A DNA stretch of 64,000 nucleotides, taken from NCBI GenBank assembly GCA_039024895.1, contig JBCCPJ010000007.1, positions 62,001 through 126,000 on the forward strand. The letters run 5' to 3'. The notes below the pieces were generated by a model. That model saw nothing but the letters and a program-made list of their open reading frames with translations, did not search any database and was not told the origin of the DNA. Position numbers and translations under genes: made by a program. Positions 25,079 to 34,346 of the stretch are shown here, piece after piece; positions within the stretch are counted from its first letter, which is position 1, and each line of letters opens with the position of its first letter. The stretch is from JAJDOD01 sp039024895 (GTDB lineage Bacteria; Pseudomonadota; Alphaproteobacteria; Rhodobacterales; Rhodobacteraceae).

Positions 25079-26689
25079 TCAAATCCTTATATCTATACGC
25101 CCGGAATATTCTGAAGAAACATCATCATCAATGTTGACGCGCAACATTGAATGATCGTTGCCGTCGTCTAATAGCGCATCAACATGTTCCTCAGATTGTG
25201 TTTCGAATGCCTCGGAATTATCGGAGCCAAAGGTGAAACTCAGGTTAGTAAAACCTTGTTGTTCAAGATCGCCGCCGAGTAGCTCAATGTTACGCCTAAG
25301 GATGTCAAGCGTCTCAGCGCGTTCGGCGTTTATCTGTACCGAGACACCTATCTCTGATGTTGTCATCGTAAGCCTAATGCGCCCTAGCTCTTCCGGCTGA
25401 AGACGGATTTCAAAAGAACCGTCGCCGGTCGCACGCGTTATGGATTGAATGACTTGAGAAATAATGGGACGAGCTGCCGCTGGCTCGCTAAGTGATCGCT
25501 CTATTGTTGGGACGCGCATGACGTCATCGCCGACTCTGCTTTGAGAAAACTGAGCCTGAGAATTGGGTTCAAGACCCGCATCAACGGCCACGACTCGTTC
25601 GAGAAAGACGGAAGTCATCTGCGCTGGCTTGCTAGATGTCTGTGATAATGGACTACTAGTCGAGATGCCTGGAACTCCGCTCGACGCTTGTGCGGCTTGT
25701 TGGCTTTTCACATCGGAGGATGCTGGTAACATTTCTGCAGAGCGCTGCTCCGAATTCAGACCGAGCGCCGATCTACGACTTGGTGATTGTGCAAAGCGGG
25801 GATCATTTGCTGGCAGGGAAGATCGATACTCTGAGGCTGTAACGCTAATAACGCTACTTACACCATTAGTAACATCGGGAGACGACGGCCTATTTCCCCC
25901 GCTGTACTCAGTTCTATCCGTATCAACTTCACCCGTTTCAGGCGTTAGCGGAGTCGCGACGCCAGACATAGAGCGACTAAGGCTTTTTTCATTCTGTACT
26001 GATGTTCTAAGGTCCTTAGCGGAGGGGTCATCAGAATTTGTGGTCTTGCTTACGAACTGATTGGAAGATGGCTCGCTGGCACTCTCTTTGCCTGCAACCG
26101 CAATTGCCTTTTGCTCAGTCGAAACAGTCGAAGTGCCGAGCTGCTCAGACCCTGCACCACGGGCCTTAGAAAGAGGAATTTGCAGCACCCCGTCGGTTTC
26201 ACTGGTAACCTTACCGACTGTCGCGGCTACAACTTCAGGCTTACCGCCTCGAGTTTCTTGGTTCGCGCCTGCTTCTAAGGGTAGTTCAGACAATGCCCTA
26301 CCTGAGATTTGATCATCTACATTTTGTAAGGTGCTGAAGAGTTGAGACGCATCAGTGACATCTGTCACTTCTTTCGACGTCCTCAGTTGACCCTCCGTCG
26401 TCGCTACGTCTAACTTTAACGATGTTGGTATAAATGGAACAGCAGTGGATACCAATTCGTTCGTCGCGCTAGGATTGAGTAATTCGATAATCAGTGTTTC
26501 GTCTGTCGTGCCAACCGCTGTTTCAACTTCATCTGCAAAGAATTTAGTACTCACGAAGCGCGCCATAACACTATTGAACTCGGAACTATCTCCTAATGCG
26601 CTGACACCATCGCCATCACCACTACCAAATTGAGTTTTTAACGCTTGGCCATTGCGTTCTGGAATCACATTACCAAATTGAAGCAGCAT
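25079..26689 (-). CDS. fliK: Flagellar hook-length control protein FliK
   Basis: 536 residues. A long, low-complexity Ser/Thr/Asp-rich region (about 1-400) acts as the ruler. The conserved C-terminal Flg_hook domain reads FEIRLQPEELGRIRLTMTT near 435-453 and RRNIELLGGDLEQQGFTNLSF near 472-492. FliK is exported and triggers the FlhB substrate switch. AGAGG six bases before the ATG at 26689 favours this start over 26731. It is divergent from the FlgJ-like gene. Confidence 0.92.
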   Translation of the reverse strand: MLLQFGNVIPERNGQALKTQFGSGDGDGVSALGDSSEFNSVMARFVSTKFFADEVETAVGTTDETLIIELLNPSATNELVSTAVPFIPTSLKLDVATTEGQLRTSKEVTDVTDASQLFSTLQNVDDQISGRALSELPLEAGANQETRGGKPEVVAATVGKVTSETDGVLQIPLSKARGAGSEQLGTSTVSTEQKAIAVAGKESASEPSSNQFVSKTTNSDDPSAKDLRTSVQNEKSLSRSMSGVATPLTPETGEVDTDRTEYSGGNRPSSPDVTNGVSSVISVTASEYRSSLPANDPRFAQSPSRRSALGLNSEQRSAEMLPASSDVKSQQAAQASSGVPGISTSSPLSQTSSKPAQMTSVFLERVVAVDAGLEPNSQAQFSQSRVGDDVMRVPTIERSLSEPAAARPIISQVIQSITRATGDGSFEIRLQPEELGRIRLTMTTSEIGVSVQINAERAETLDILRRNIELLGGDLEQQGFTNLSFTFGSDNSEAFETQSEEHVDALLDDGNDHSMLRVNIDDDVSSEYSGRIDIRI

Positions 26690-26804
26690 CTTATACCTCT
26701 GGACGTCCTGTCCTTTGCAAGCCTTATACATCTAGAAGCTTACCTGTTCTTTACTTGTCCACGACATACTCTGGAAAATTCTCATGATTCAGAAGGAGCA
26801 TGTC

Positions 26805-27080
26805 GTGGACGTAAATGGCTCATTGAGCGTTCTCCAAACTCAAGGTCGGGGTGCGCAACTAAAGGCACTGGCGGACGATGTCGAAGCGCAGTTCTTAAAT
26901 GAAATGCTGAAAAGTGCTGGCGTGGGTCGTACAAGCGAAGCCTTTGGGGGCGGCATTGGTGAAGATCAATTCTCTAGTTTTCTGACGCAAGAATACGCTG
27001 AAGCAACTGTCCGTGCTGGCGGAATAGGTCTGTCAGAGTCAATATACATGGCACTTGTCAGTAATGAGGAAACAAAATGA
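26805..27080 (+). CDS. FlgJ-like rod-binding protein (N-domain only)
   Basis: 91 residues from a GTG start. AAGGAG lies six bases before this GTG, whereas the upstream ATG (26784) has none, so the GTG is preferred. LADDVEAQFLNEMLKSAG, FGGGIGEDQFSSFLTQEYAE and GGIGLSESIY are the rod-binding domain of FlgJ, the rod cap. The muramidase domain of enterobacterial FlgJ is missing; the lytic transglycosylase at 41060-41803 probably supplies that function. Confidence 0.9.
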   Translation: MDVNGSLSVLQTQGRGAQLKALADDVEAQFLNEMLKSAGVGRTSEAFGGGIGEDQFSSFLTQEYAEATVRAGGIGLSESIYMALVSNEETK

Positions 27081-27415
27081 ACATAGCCAGTGAATTAAAT
27101 AAAATACTCACAGACGAAAGAAACTATTTGCTTGAAGGTAACTTCGAAGCCCTGGAGAAGATCATCGATAAGAAGTCAAAATTAGTAGAATGGCTTAGTA
27201 GTAATGAGACTAATCTTCCACGAGAAATTATAACTGCGCTACGTAGTCAAGCGACGCATAATGAAGCTCTACTAGTGGCATCACAGAATGGAGTAAAGGC
27301 AGCGTTGGTAGTACTAAAGCGAACGTCTGATACTATTGATCAGTCTACCTACTCAGCCAATGGTACAAGGAAAAGAATGATCTCTAGCACGTCATCAATA
27401 ATGCAAAAAATATAG
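27077..27415 (+). CDS. FlgN-like flagellar chaperone
   Basis: 112 residues, all helical and coiled-coil prone (LTDERNYLLEGNFEALEKI, KKSKLVEWLS), ending in a flexible TYSANGTRKRM tail. Size, pattern and position between the rod-binding protein and flagellin fit FlgN, the chaperone for the hook-filament junction proteins FlgK and FlgL. It overlaps the FlgJ-like gene by ATGA. Base composition is clearly more AT-rich than that of flagellin. Confidence 0.75.
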   Translation: MNIASELNKILTDERNYLLEGNFEALEKIIDKKSKLVEWLSSNETNLPREIITALRSQATHNEALLVASQNGVKAALVVLKRTSDTIDQSTYSANGTRKRMISSTSSIMQKI

Positions 27416-27441
27416 AGCTTTTCATTAAAATTATTTGTAAA

Positions 27442-27471
27442 TTGACATCTCTTTTCGGAAAGCGATTTAAT
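27442..27471 (+). promoter_or_regulatory. Candidate sigma-70-type promoter of the flagellin gene
   Basis: TTGACA (27442-27447) and TTTAAT (27466-27471) are separated by 18 bp. It would give a leader of roughly 145 nt before the flagellin ATG. TTAA-N6-TTAA at 27467-27480 overlaps the -10 box and resembles a CtrA site with one base too few in the spacer. No good sigma-28 match was found. Confidence 0.5.
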
Positions 27472-27623
27472 AATTCTTAACGCTAAGAATGTGAACTGTC
27501 CGAGCACCAGAAAGCGGTGGCGCGCGATGATTTTTCGTCCGCAGTGTCAGAACGACTGGCTCGTCTAAAAGGCGTTTCCGAAACCAAGGTGATAAACTCG
27601 CCGCAATTATTGGAGAAAGCCAG

Positions 27624-29162
27624 ATGGCTAGTATTCTCACAAACACCAGCGCTATGGTTGCGCTACAGAATCTTCGTACCGTTAATAAAGGGCTTGAAGA
27701 TACCCAGTCAATGATCTCGACCGGTAAGGCGATCTCGAGCGCGCGTGACAACGCCGCCGTCTGGGCGATTTCGAAGGTGATGGAATCCGACGCGATGAGC
27801 TTTAAAGCCATCAATGACAGCCTTAATCTTGGCCAGTCAACGGTGACTGTTGCACGTCAAGCGTCTGAAACGGTAACCGACTTGTTGACCCAGATGAAAG
27901 AGAAGATTGTTGCGGCCCAGGAAGAGAACGTCGACCGTACCGCCATTCAGGATGACGTGAACGCGCTTTCTGATCAAATCAAGTCGGTTGTGGGTGCTGC
28001 ACAGTTCAACGGCCTGAACTTGATCCAAGGCACAGACGACGTTAACATTCTTTCGTCGCTCGACCGTGCTCCGGACGGCACAGTGACCGCATCTGACATC
28101 ACGGTTGCACGCCAGGACCTCAGCGACGACGCTGGCGTCTACGGCACAGGAACCGACCTTAGCGCCAACGTAACTACGACTCTCGGAGGCAACCTTGCCG
28201 CTGATGGTACGGGTGATGCTTTCTCGAACGGCGGCAACGTTCTTGAAGCTGTTGTCGCCGGTACCGTTGTTATCGGTGAAACCTACAACTTCCAGGTCGC
28301 GGGTACCACGGTCAGCTATACTGCTGCCGCAGCCACCACAGCTGACGTCGCATCGGGCATCACCGCCGCCCTAAACTCGGCCGGTATCGAAGACATCACT
28401 GCAAGTGTTACCGCATCGACAATCTCGATCACTAGCACGAGCAAATTTGATGATGTCACAGTCAACACTTCCGGTACTGGTGCAGCTACCTTTGCGCTCA
28501 CGGCAAACGGCAACACAGCCGCTGCTGCGACAACCAACACGCAGACGATTGACTCGCGTGCGTCCGACATCACGTTCTCTACAACCGCACAGGTTGCAGA
28601 AGGTGATGGCTATCGCGTTACGGTCGGCGGCGTAAACTACGACTACATCGCCGGTAAGAACGAAACGTTCGAGGACGTGGCTCGTGGCCTCAAGACCGTC
28701 GTCGACGGTGCGGCGCTTGCTAACATAACGACGGATGTCACTCAGGACGCCACGACGGGTGCCTGGAACCTCCAGATCGACAATGACGGTTCTGCACTGA
28801 CCTTGACAGATGCTGGCGCCGCCGGGGGTACTGCGACTGGAGGTCTGAATGGTGTGGACGCAATTGATGTCACAACCGATGAAGGTGTGGAAGCCGCGCT
28901 GGCAAACATCGAAACCTACATTGCGACATCAATCGAGGCCGCCGCGGATTTCGGCTCTGCCCAAGGTCGTATCGACACGCAGAATACCTTTATCAGCAAC
29001 CTGACGGACTCCTTGAAAGCTGGTATCGGCGCATTGGTTGATGCAGACTTGGAAGCGGCTTCGGCACGCTTGCAGGCACTCCAGGTTCAACAGCAGTTGG
29101 GTATCCAATCACTGTCGATCGCGAACCAGGCACCGCAGTCAATCCTGTCACTCTTCCGTTAA
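27624..29162 (+). CDS. fliC: Flagellin
   Basis: 512 residues. The conserved N-terminal D0/D1 helices (MASILTNTSAMVALQNLRTV, ISSARDNAAVWAISKVM) and C-terminal D1/D0 (GRIDTQNTFISNLTDSLKAG, LQALQVQQQLGIQSLSIANQ) enclose a variable Thr/Ala-rich middle (about 150-410). GGAGAAAG precedes the ATG at good spacing. The protein is secreted and polymerises into the filament. flaF and flbT, the flagellin post-transcriptional regulators of alphaproteobacteria, follow directly. Confidence 0.96.
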   Translation: MASILTNTSAMVALQNLRTVNKGLEDTQSMISTGKAISSARDNAAVWAISKVMESDAMSFKAINDSLNLGQSTVTVARQASETVTDLLTQMKEKIVAAQEENVDRTAIQDDVNALSDQIKSVVGAAQFNGLNLIQGTDDVNILSSLDRAPDGTVTASDITVARQDLSDDAGVYGTGTDLSANVTTTLGGNLAADGTGDAFSNGGNVLEAVVAGTVVIGETYNFQVAGTTVSYTAAAATTADVASGITAALNSAGIEDITASVTASTISITSTSKFDDVTVNTSGTGAATFALTANGNTAAAATTNTQTIDSRASDITFSTTAQVAEGDGYRVTVGGVNYDYIAGKNETFEDVARGLKTVVDGAALANITTDVTQDATTGAWNLQIDNDGSALTLTDAGAAGGTATGGLNGVDAIDVTTDEGVEAALANIETYIATSIEAAADFGSAQGRIDTQNTFISNLTDSLKAGIGALVDADLEAASARLQALQVQQQLGIQSLSIANQAPQSILSLFR

Positions 29163-29171
29163 GAGATACTC

Positions 29172-29193
29172 GAGGTGGCCTTTGGGCCACCTC
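29172..29193 (+). terminator. Terminator after flagellin
   Basis: GAGGTGGCC and GGCCACCTC form a perfect 9-bp stem with loop TTTG, ten bases after the flagellin stop, followed by TTCCCTT. It separates the abundant flagellin transcript from flaF-flbT. Confidence 0.85.
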
Positions 29194-29240
29194 TTCCCTT
29201 CCGAGCTCAAAATGGGCTGTACCTTTAGGAGAACCATGCC

Positions 29241-29618
29241 GTGAATGTCGTCGAACGCGCACAGGATGGATACAGGAAAACCGCTGTTTTCACTAAGTCA
29301 CCCCGTGACACAGAATATGAAGTCATTGCCAAGATTTCACACCGCCTCCGCTCAGCCGCACAGAACAAGAAAAAGGACTTTGCTGGATTTGTCGCGGCCC
29401 TTTATGAAAACAACAGACTATGGACGACATTGGCGTCTGATCTCGCCGCGCCTGAGAACGGTCTTCCAAAAGAGTTAAGAGCGCGCCTTTTTTGGCTAGC
29501 AGAATTTACAAACAAAGAAACGAGCAAGCTACTCGCCGGCGAGGGCGACATCGGTGTTCTCATTGAGATAAATGCAGCGGTGTTGCAGGGCCTTCGTGCT
29601 CCAGAGGCTAGAAAATGA
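29241..29618 (+). CDS. flaF: Flagellar biosynthesis regulator FlaF
   Basis: 125 residues from a GTG start; AGGAGA lies 7-13 bases upstream, and the nearby ATG at 29236 meets a stop after two codons. RAQDGYRKTA, SPRDTEYEVIAKISHRL and NNRLWTTLASDL are typical FlaF segments. FlaF helps flagellin secretion and works with FlbT in alphaproteobacteria. It overlaps flbT by 4 bp. Confidence 0.93.
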   Translation: MNVVERAQDGYRKTAVFTKSPRDTEYEVIAKISHRLRSAAQNKKKDFAGFVAALYENNRLWTTLASDLAAPENGLPKELRARLFWLAEFTNKETSKLLAGEGDIGVLIEINAAVLQGLRAPEARK

Positions 29619-30022
29619 GCGGCCTGGTACTGAAACTGGCGCCGAAAGAGCGCATCCTCATAAATGGGGCTGTGATTGAAAACGGCGATCGTCGTACACG
29701 GGTTTCGATACTTACGCCAAATGCCAATATCCTGCGTCTCCGCGATGCATTACATCCAGAAGACGCAAAGACGCCTGTTCGCCGCGTTTGTTATGTCGCT
29801 CAACTAGTGCTGTCCGGCGATGTCGACCCGGCTGATGCGCGTCCTCAGCTGTTATCGGGAATTGAGCAGTTGAGCCAAGCCTTGTGTGATCCTGACAGCC
29901 GTCGAATGCTGCAGGATGCAACTGAAGCAGTGGTAGCAGAGCGTTACTATCAAGCGATGAAATCCCTGCGACTTCTTATTCCAAGAGAAGATCGCCTATT
30001 AACTGCGAGCCAGAACCCATGA
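29615..30022 (+). CDS. flbT: Flagellin mRNA regulator FlbT
   Basis: 135 residues: GLVLKLAPKERILINGAVIEN at the N-terminus, then FLTPNANILR-like and YVAQLVLSG segments. FlbT binds the 5' leader of flagellin mRNA and lowers its translation or stability in Caulobacter. Here flagellin has a predicted long leader, which fits. It overlaps both neighbours by 4 bp. Confidence 0.93.
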   Translation: MSGLVLKLAPKERILINGAVIENGDRRTRVSILTPNANILRLRDALHPEDAKTPVRRVCYVAQLVLSGDVDPADARPQLLSGIEQLSQALCDPDSRRMLQDATEAVVAERYYQAMKSLRLLIPREDRLLTASQNP

Positions 30023-30822
30023 GTTTCCAGCCCGTTATACCAGCTGGAGGCAATCTTGGTTGGACACTTCTACAAAACAGCCGCCAAAGCCAGCAAGAAG
30101 CCTTCAATACATCCACCCAAATAAAGACAAACACTGATTACTTCCGGGAGAACATCGGGAAGATATCGACTGCCGAAGAGCTCGTTGCCGACCGGCGACT
30201 ATTTTCGGTCGCGCTGGGCGCCTATGGACTTGGAGACGACATCAACAACCGCTTCTTTGTCCAAAAGGTCTTGGAAGAAGGAACACTTAATCAAGATAGC
30301 TTTGCCAACCGGCTCGCGGACAAGCGTTACTTCCAGATCTCCGCTGCTTTTGGTTTTGACTTACAGCCACCAAATACAGCATTGAGCGACTTTGCCGATA
30401 AAGTGACCTCTCTTTACGAGGAACGGCAATTTGAGGTTGCAGTTGGTGACCAGGACGGAAATCTCCGATTGGCGCTTGGTTTTGACCGCGAAATTGAACA
30501 AATCGCTACGTCGGATGTCAGCGAAGAAACGGCGTGGTTTCAGGTTATGGCTAACCCGGCGCTGCGGAGCGTGTTCGAGGGCGCACTGGGACTTCCGAGC
30601 GAAATTGGCGCGGTTGATATAGATCAGCAGTTGCGGGAGTTTAGAACAAAATCTGAAGCTGTCTTTGGTACGTCTAATCCGTCGAGTTTTGCGAACTCTG
30701 AACTACAGGAAGAACTTGTTCGCAAGTTTCTGGTCCGTGCAGAGCTGTCGGGAAATACTTCGCTAACCTCTGCGGGGACTGTCGCCCTCACCTTATTGCA
30801 AGCAATTCAACCACAGAACTAA
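30019..30822 (+). CDS. DUF1217-family flagellar protein
   Basis: 267 residues. NTDYFRENIGKISTAEELVADRRLFSVALGAYGL (read as NTDYFRENIGKI, then TAEELVADRRLF) and DKRYFQISAAFGFD are DUF1217 hallmarks. The family occurs in flagellar clusters of alphaproteobacteria, sometimes as several copies; its exact role is unclear. It closes the flaF-flbT run with a 4-bp overlap. A convergent gap of 42 bp separates it from fliI. Confidence 0.88.
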   Translation: MSFQPVIPAGGNLGWTLLQNSRQSQQEAFNTSTQIKTNTDYFRENIGKISTAEELVADRRLFSVALGAYGLGDDINNRFFVQKVLEEGTLNQDSFANRLADKRYFQISAAFGFDLQPPNTALSDFADKVTSLYEERQFEVAVGDQDGNLRLALGFDREIEQIATSDVSEETAWFQVMANPALRSVFEGALGLPSEIGAVDIDQQLREFRTKSEAVFGTSNPSSFANSELQEELVRKFLVRAELSGNTSLTSAGTVALTLLQAIQPQN

Positions 30823-30864
30823 CATACTTCACGTGGCCATTTCCGAGCCTGCGATCTGGTAACT

Positions 30865-32187
30865 CTATGAATCGCTTTCATTTTCAAGACATTCCCTAAG
30901 CCTTTCAAAAGAGGATACGATATCGTCATCTCGCGCAGCGGCAAAAGCATCCAGCTTTGGAAATGCCGATACTGCATGGTCGAGGCTCGGATTGGTTCCA
31001 GGTTGGTACAGACCGGAACGGACCATAATCTCAGAATCTTCATACAAACTAAGTGTTCGTCTTGCTTCGGCGATAAGCGAATTTTCCTCCTCTGATGCAG
31101 CCTCTGGCAGAGATCGCGACACCGATTGAACCACGTCTACAGCGGGAAACCGCCCGCGTTCGGCAATTTCGCGGGCAAGAACCACATGACCATCAAGAAG
31201 TCCGCGCAAGGTGTCGGCGACCGGCTCTTCCATATCTGAACCGGAAACCAAAACAGTGAAGATGGCCGTAATGTCCCCTTGGCCAGAGGTGCCGGGACCA
31301 GCCCGTTCCGCGAACGCCGCAAGGAGACCAACCGTAGAAGGCGGGAACCCCCGCATCGACAAGTTCTCACCAGTTGATGAAGCGATCTCTCTGTGTGCTT
31401 CGGCTAGTCGGGTAATTGAGTCAAGCATGAGCAGCACGTGCTGACCGGCGTCCCGAAAGTACTCCGCAACGGCCATTGCAGTGAACGCAGCTTGTCGACG
31501 TGCCAGCGGCGATTGATCCGACGTTGCCGCGACGACAACACTTCTCTTCATTCCCTTTTGGCCGAGTACGCTATTGATGAAGTGGTTTACCTCGCGCCCT
31601 CGCTCACCAATCAGTGCGATGACGACAACGTCAACTTGAACGTCGCGCGCAAACGCGGCCATAAGGCTGGACTTGCCGACGCCAGAACCGGAGAAAACGC
31701 CCAAACGCTGTCCACGCACCAGCGGAAGAAGTGTATTAAAGAGCGCGTAACCTGTCGATATACGCCCACCGAGAGCTCGTCGTTCGATGGCCATAGGCGG
31801 TGTACGGTCCACCGGTATTCCCGAGTGACCTTGCACCAGCGCTTTGCCATCTAACGGCGATCCGGTACTGTCAATCAGGCGACCGAGCCATTCGGCGCAT
31901 GGGAAAACCTCAAGTCGTCCTAGATAACGAACCGGTTCTCCAATGCGTAGGCTGGTAAGATCACTTTCAGCCAAGACCGATATTGTGTCCGGCATCACTT
32001 GGACGACCTCACCGTTGATCTCGCCTGCCATACCAAGCGAAACGCGATGTCCAATACTGGCGATATCAGACAATCCCGTAACAATAATAACGGTACTCGA
32101 CACGGATTGGATCCGTCCGATGCGTCGGACAACGGGATGTCTGTAAAACTGTCCAGTTATCAGGTCCAGGCTTTCCATTGTACTCAC
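30865..32187 (-). CDS. fliI: Flagellum-specific ATPase FliI
   Basis: 440 residues. Walker A GSGVGKSS (167-174), VVIALIGERGREVNHFI and MLDSITRLAEAHREIA identify the export ATPase, related to the F1 beta subunit. It drives type III export at the flagellar base with FliH and FliJ. It is transcribed alone, divergent from flgB, with 80 bp between starts. An ATG three codons inside (32178) is an alternative start. Confidence 0.96.
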   Translation of the reverse strand: MSTMESLDLITGQFYRHPVVRRIGRIQSVSSTVIIVTGLSDIASIGHRVSLGMAGEINGEVVQVMPDTISVLAESDLTSLRIGEPVRYLGRLEVFPCAEWLGRLIDSTGSPLDGKALVQGHSGIPVDRTPPMAIERRALGGRISTGYALFNTLLPLVRGQRLGVFSGSGVGKSSLMAAFARDVQVDVVVIALIGERGREVNHFINSVLGQKGMKRSVVVAATSDQSPLARRQAAFTAMAVAEYFRDAGQHVLLMLDSITRLAEAHREIASSTGENLSMRGFPPSTVGLLAAFAERAGPGTSGQGDITAIFTVLVSGSDMEEPVADTLRGLLDGHVVLAREIAERGRFPAVDVVQSVSRSLPEAASEEENSLIAEARRTLSLYEDSEIMVRSGLYQPGTNPSLDHAVSAFPKLDAFAAARDDDIVSSFERLRECLENESDS

Positions 32188-32267
32188 TTTCTAGATCATT
32201 CGAATGAAACCGTTTCTAAAGGAATCACAGTTAAACCTTGGTGCATCCGATCGAGGGAGAAGCCCCG

Positions 32268-32657
32268 ATGCTAGATGCACCGAACATAATGAAAATGGCG
32301 CAAAGCCTGGCGCGACATTCAGGCGCCCGCCAGGCACAGGTGGCGCGCAACATCGCCAATTCTGATGTACCGGGTTACCGTGCCCGAGATCTGGTCGAAT
32401 TCTCAGAAGTACTCAAAGGTTCGCCACGGGGCGATTCCCTAAGGACGACCCGCACCGGACATGTCTTGCACTCTTCATTTGAAGCTCAATACGCGACACG
32501 GGAAATTGCAGGACAAGCTTCACCAAACGGCAATACCGTTTCTATCGAGCAGGAAATGGTTCGTGGAACGGACGCAAAGTCCAGCCACGATTTAGCGCTG
32601 ACCATATACAAGAGCTCTCTCGATATCTTGCGTACTTCGCTGGGAAAGGGGCGGTAA
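32268..32657 (+). CDS. flgB: Proximal rod protein FlgB
   Basis: 129 residues. ARQAQVARNIANSDVPGYRARD is the rod/hook-family N-terminal motif, with the FlgB-type VPGYRARD. GGGAG lies before the ATG at 32268, so the longer frame from 32238 is rejected. First gene of flgB-flgC-fliE-fliQ-flgF-flgG-flgA-flgH-fliL-like. Confidence 0.93.
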   Translation: MLDAPNIMKMAQSLARHSGARQAQVARNIANSDVPGYRARDLVEFSEVLKGSPRGDSLRTTRTGHVLHSSFEAQYATREIAGQASPNGNTVSIEQEMVRGTDAKSSHDLALTIYKSSLDILRTSLGKGR

Positions 32658-32660
32658 CGA

Positions 32661-33053
32661 ATGGACGGCCTTCATCAAAGTAAGGGGATATCAGCAAGCG
32701 GGATGCAAGCACAGGCCAATCGCCTGCGTTTCATAACGGAAAACATCGCAAATGCCGATACGCCAGGGTTCCAACGAAAAATTGCGACCTTCGAAGAGGT
32801 CATGACTTCGGGCCGGGAAACCGGCAAGGTCACAATCGGTTCAATAAACTTGGACCGAAGCGAAAGAGCGCAGGTGTTTGATCCTGCGCACCCTCTCGCA
32901 AATACAGAAGGCTACTATGAGGGATCGAACGTCTCTCTTGTGGTTGAAATCGCTGACGCGCGCGAAGCGCAACGCAGCTACGAGGCAAACCTCAGAATGT
33001 TCGATCAGGCGCGCAAAATGCGGTCGAGCCTGTTCGAACTTTTGCGTCGATAA
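32661..33053 (+). CDS. flgC: Proximal rod protein FlgC
   Basis: 130 residues. GMQAQANRLRFITENIANADTP at the N-terminus and REAQRSYEANLRMFDQARKM at the C-terminus mark the rod-protein coiled-coil ends. It follows flgB by 3 bp. It forms the periplasmic rod with FlgB, FlgF and FlgG. Confidence 0.94.
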   Translation: MDGLHQSKGISASGMQAQANRLRFITENIANADTPGFQRKIATFEEVMTSGRETGKVTIGSINLDRSERAQVFDPAHPLANTEGYYEGSNVSLVVEIADAREAQRSYEANLRMFDQARKMRSSLFELLRR

Positions 33054-33064
33054 AGGAGTGAAAG

Positions 33065-33349
33065 ATGGACATCAAACTTGCACAGGCTCTCCGCAGCTAT
33101 GGAGCTAACCAAAGCGCAATCCAAACCGGCGAAAGTGCTCAGACTAATTTTCTTGGTAACGCGGCCAAGGACTTTTCTGAAACACTCGCAAACGCAGAAA
33201 CCGTCGCTCAACAAGCAATGGTCGGAAAGGCCGATCCACACGCACTTGTGGAAGCTCTAGCAAACACGCAGCTAGCGGTTGAGACGGCAGTCACCGTACG
33301 AGACCGTGTTGTCGAAGCCTACCAAGAAATATTGCGCATGCCTGTTTAA
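33065..33349 (+). CDS. fliE: Hook-basal body protein FliE
   Basis: 94 residues. NFLGNAAKDFSETLANAETVAQ and ALANTQLAVETAVTVRDRVVEAYQEILRMPV (two segments) match FliE, which joins the MS ring to the rod. An AAGGAG-like site precedes the ATG. It shares its final base with fliQ. Confidence 0.93.
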   Translation: MDIKLAQALRSYGANQSAIQTGESAQTNFLGNAAKDFSETLANAETVAQQAMVGKADPHALVEALANTQLAVETAVTVRDRVVEAYQEILRMPV

Positions 33350-33615
33350 TGGGAGAAGCACTCCTATACGATACATTGCGACAGGGATTGTGGGTCGCTG
33401 TGATTATGTCAACGCCAATTCTCGGTGTTGCATTGATCGCAGGAATCGTGGTTGGGCTCTTTCAGGCATTAACGTCAATTCAGGAAATGACGTTGACCTT
33501 TGTCCCAAAGATGGCCGCAATTCTAATCGCATTCTGGATGACCATGGGATTCATGACAGAGTCTCTCACCGAGTACTTTCACTCTACCTTGATACCTTTG
33601 ATCGCAGGGATGTGA
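33349..33615 (+). CDS. fliQ: Flagellar export-gate protein FliQ
   Basis: 88 residues with two transmembrane helices (VAVIMSTPILGVALIAGIVVG and MAAILIAFWMTMGFM) around the conserved FQALTSIQEMTLTFVPK segment. It is part of the FliPQR export gate in the inner membrane. fliP and fliR are at 49164 and 38230, so the gate genes are scattered over this locus. Confidence 0.95.
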   Translation: MGEALLYDTLRQGLWVAVIMSTPILGVALIAGIVVGLFQALTSIQEMTLTFVPKMAAILIAFWMTMGFMTESLTEYFHSTLIPLIAGM

Positions 33616-33618
33616 ACC

Positions 33619-34335
33619 TTGGATAATACTGGATATATTGCGCTCAACCGACAGGCTGGGCTGCTCAAAGAGCTTGAAAGTGTTGCTCAGAACATCGCCA
33701 ATGCTTCGACTACAGGCTACCGCCGTGAGGGCGTTGTCTTCTCCGAATTCGTTGTCGGCGCAGGTTTGAGCTCGGAGTCTTTATCAATTGCGCACGCAAG
33801 CGGGCGAAGTATTGATCTCACCCAAGGGGCTCTCAAGCAAACAAACGGAACCTTTGATTTTGCTATTGAAGGTGACGGCTTCTTCCTTGTCGCCACTCCA
33901 GATGGAGACCGCCTTACTCGTGCCAGTTCGTTTTCACCTTCCGATGCGGGAGTTCTAGTCGCGCCCGATGGAGCAATACTTCTCGATGCCGGTGGCGCAC
34001 CAATACAGATACCTGCCGGCGTCGCAGAGATATCATTGGGCGCAGACGGGACGCTTTCCGCAGACGGTGCACCCATCGCACAGATTGGTCTTTGGCAGGC
34101 AGGTGATCCGCTACAGATGACAAGATCTGCGGGGACACGCTTTGAAACGGGCGGACAGCCTGTCCCTACAGAGGGCGCGCGCATTCTCCAGGGCTTCATT
34201 GAAAGTTCAAATGTTAACCCTGTATCGGAGTTGACCCGAATGATTGAGGTTCAACGTGCCTACGAACTTGGAACTACATTTCTGGACCGAGAAGACGAAC
34301 GTGTCCGAAGTACTATCCGCACAATGGGACAATAG
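33619..34335 (+). CDS. flgF: Flagellar rod protein FlgF
   Basis: 238 residues from a TTG start (TTGGATAATACTGG). LNRQAGLLKELESVAQNIAN and the EGDGFFLVATPDGDRLTRA segment are FlgF-like; the C-terminal MIEVQRAYELGTTFLDRED is the D0 helix. It is a proximal rod subunit shorter than FlgG. It starts 3 bp after fliQ. Confidence 0.92.
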   Translation: MDNTGYIALNRQAGLLKELESVAQNIANASTTGYRREGVVFSEFVVGAGLSSESLSIAHASGRSIDLTQGALKQTNGTFDFAIEGDGFFLVATPDGDRLTRASSFSPSDAGVLVAPDGAILLDAGGAPIQIPAGVAEISLGADGTLSADGAPIAQIGLWQAGDPLQMTRSAGTRFETGGQPVPTEGARILQGFIESSNVNPVSELTRMIEVQRAYELGTTFLDREDERVRSTIRTMGQ

Positions 34336-34346
34336 AGGCAAAACCT

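Noticed and set aside
25500..26500. Long plus-strand frames (165 and 83 codons) opposite fliK
   Set aside because: They are shadows of the low-complexity Ser/Thr-rich fliK sequence, without start signals or motifs.
27560..27600. Possible sigma-28 promoter (TAAA ... GGTGATAA) before flagellin
   Set aside because: The spacer is 18 instead of 15 and the -10 element matches poorly.
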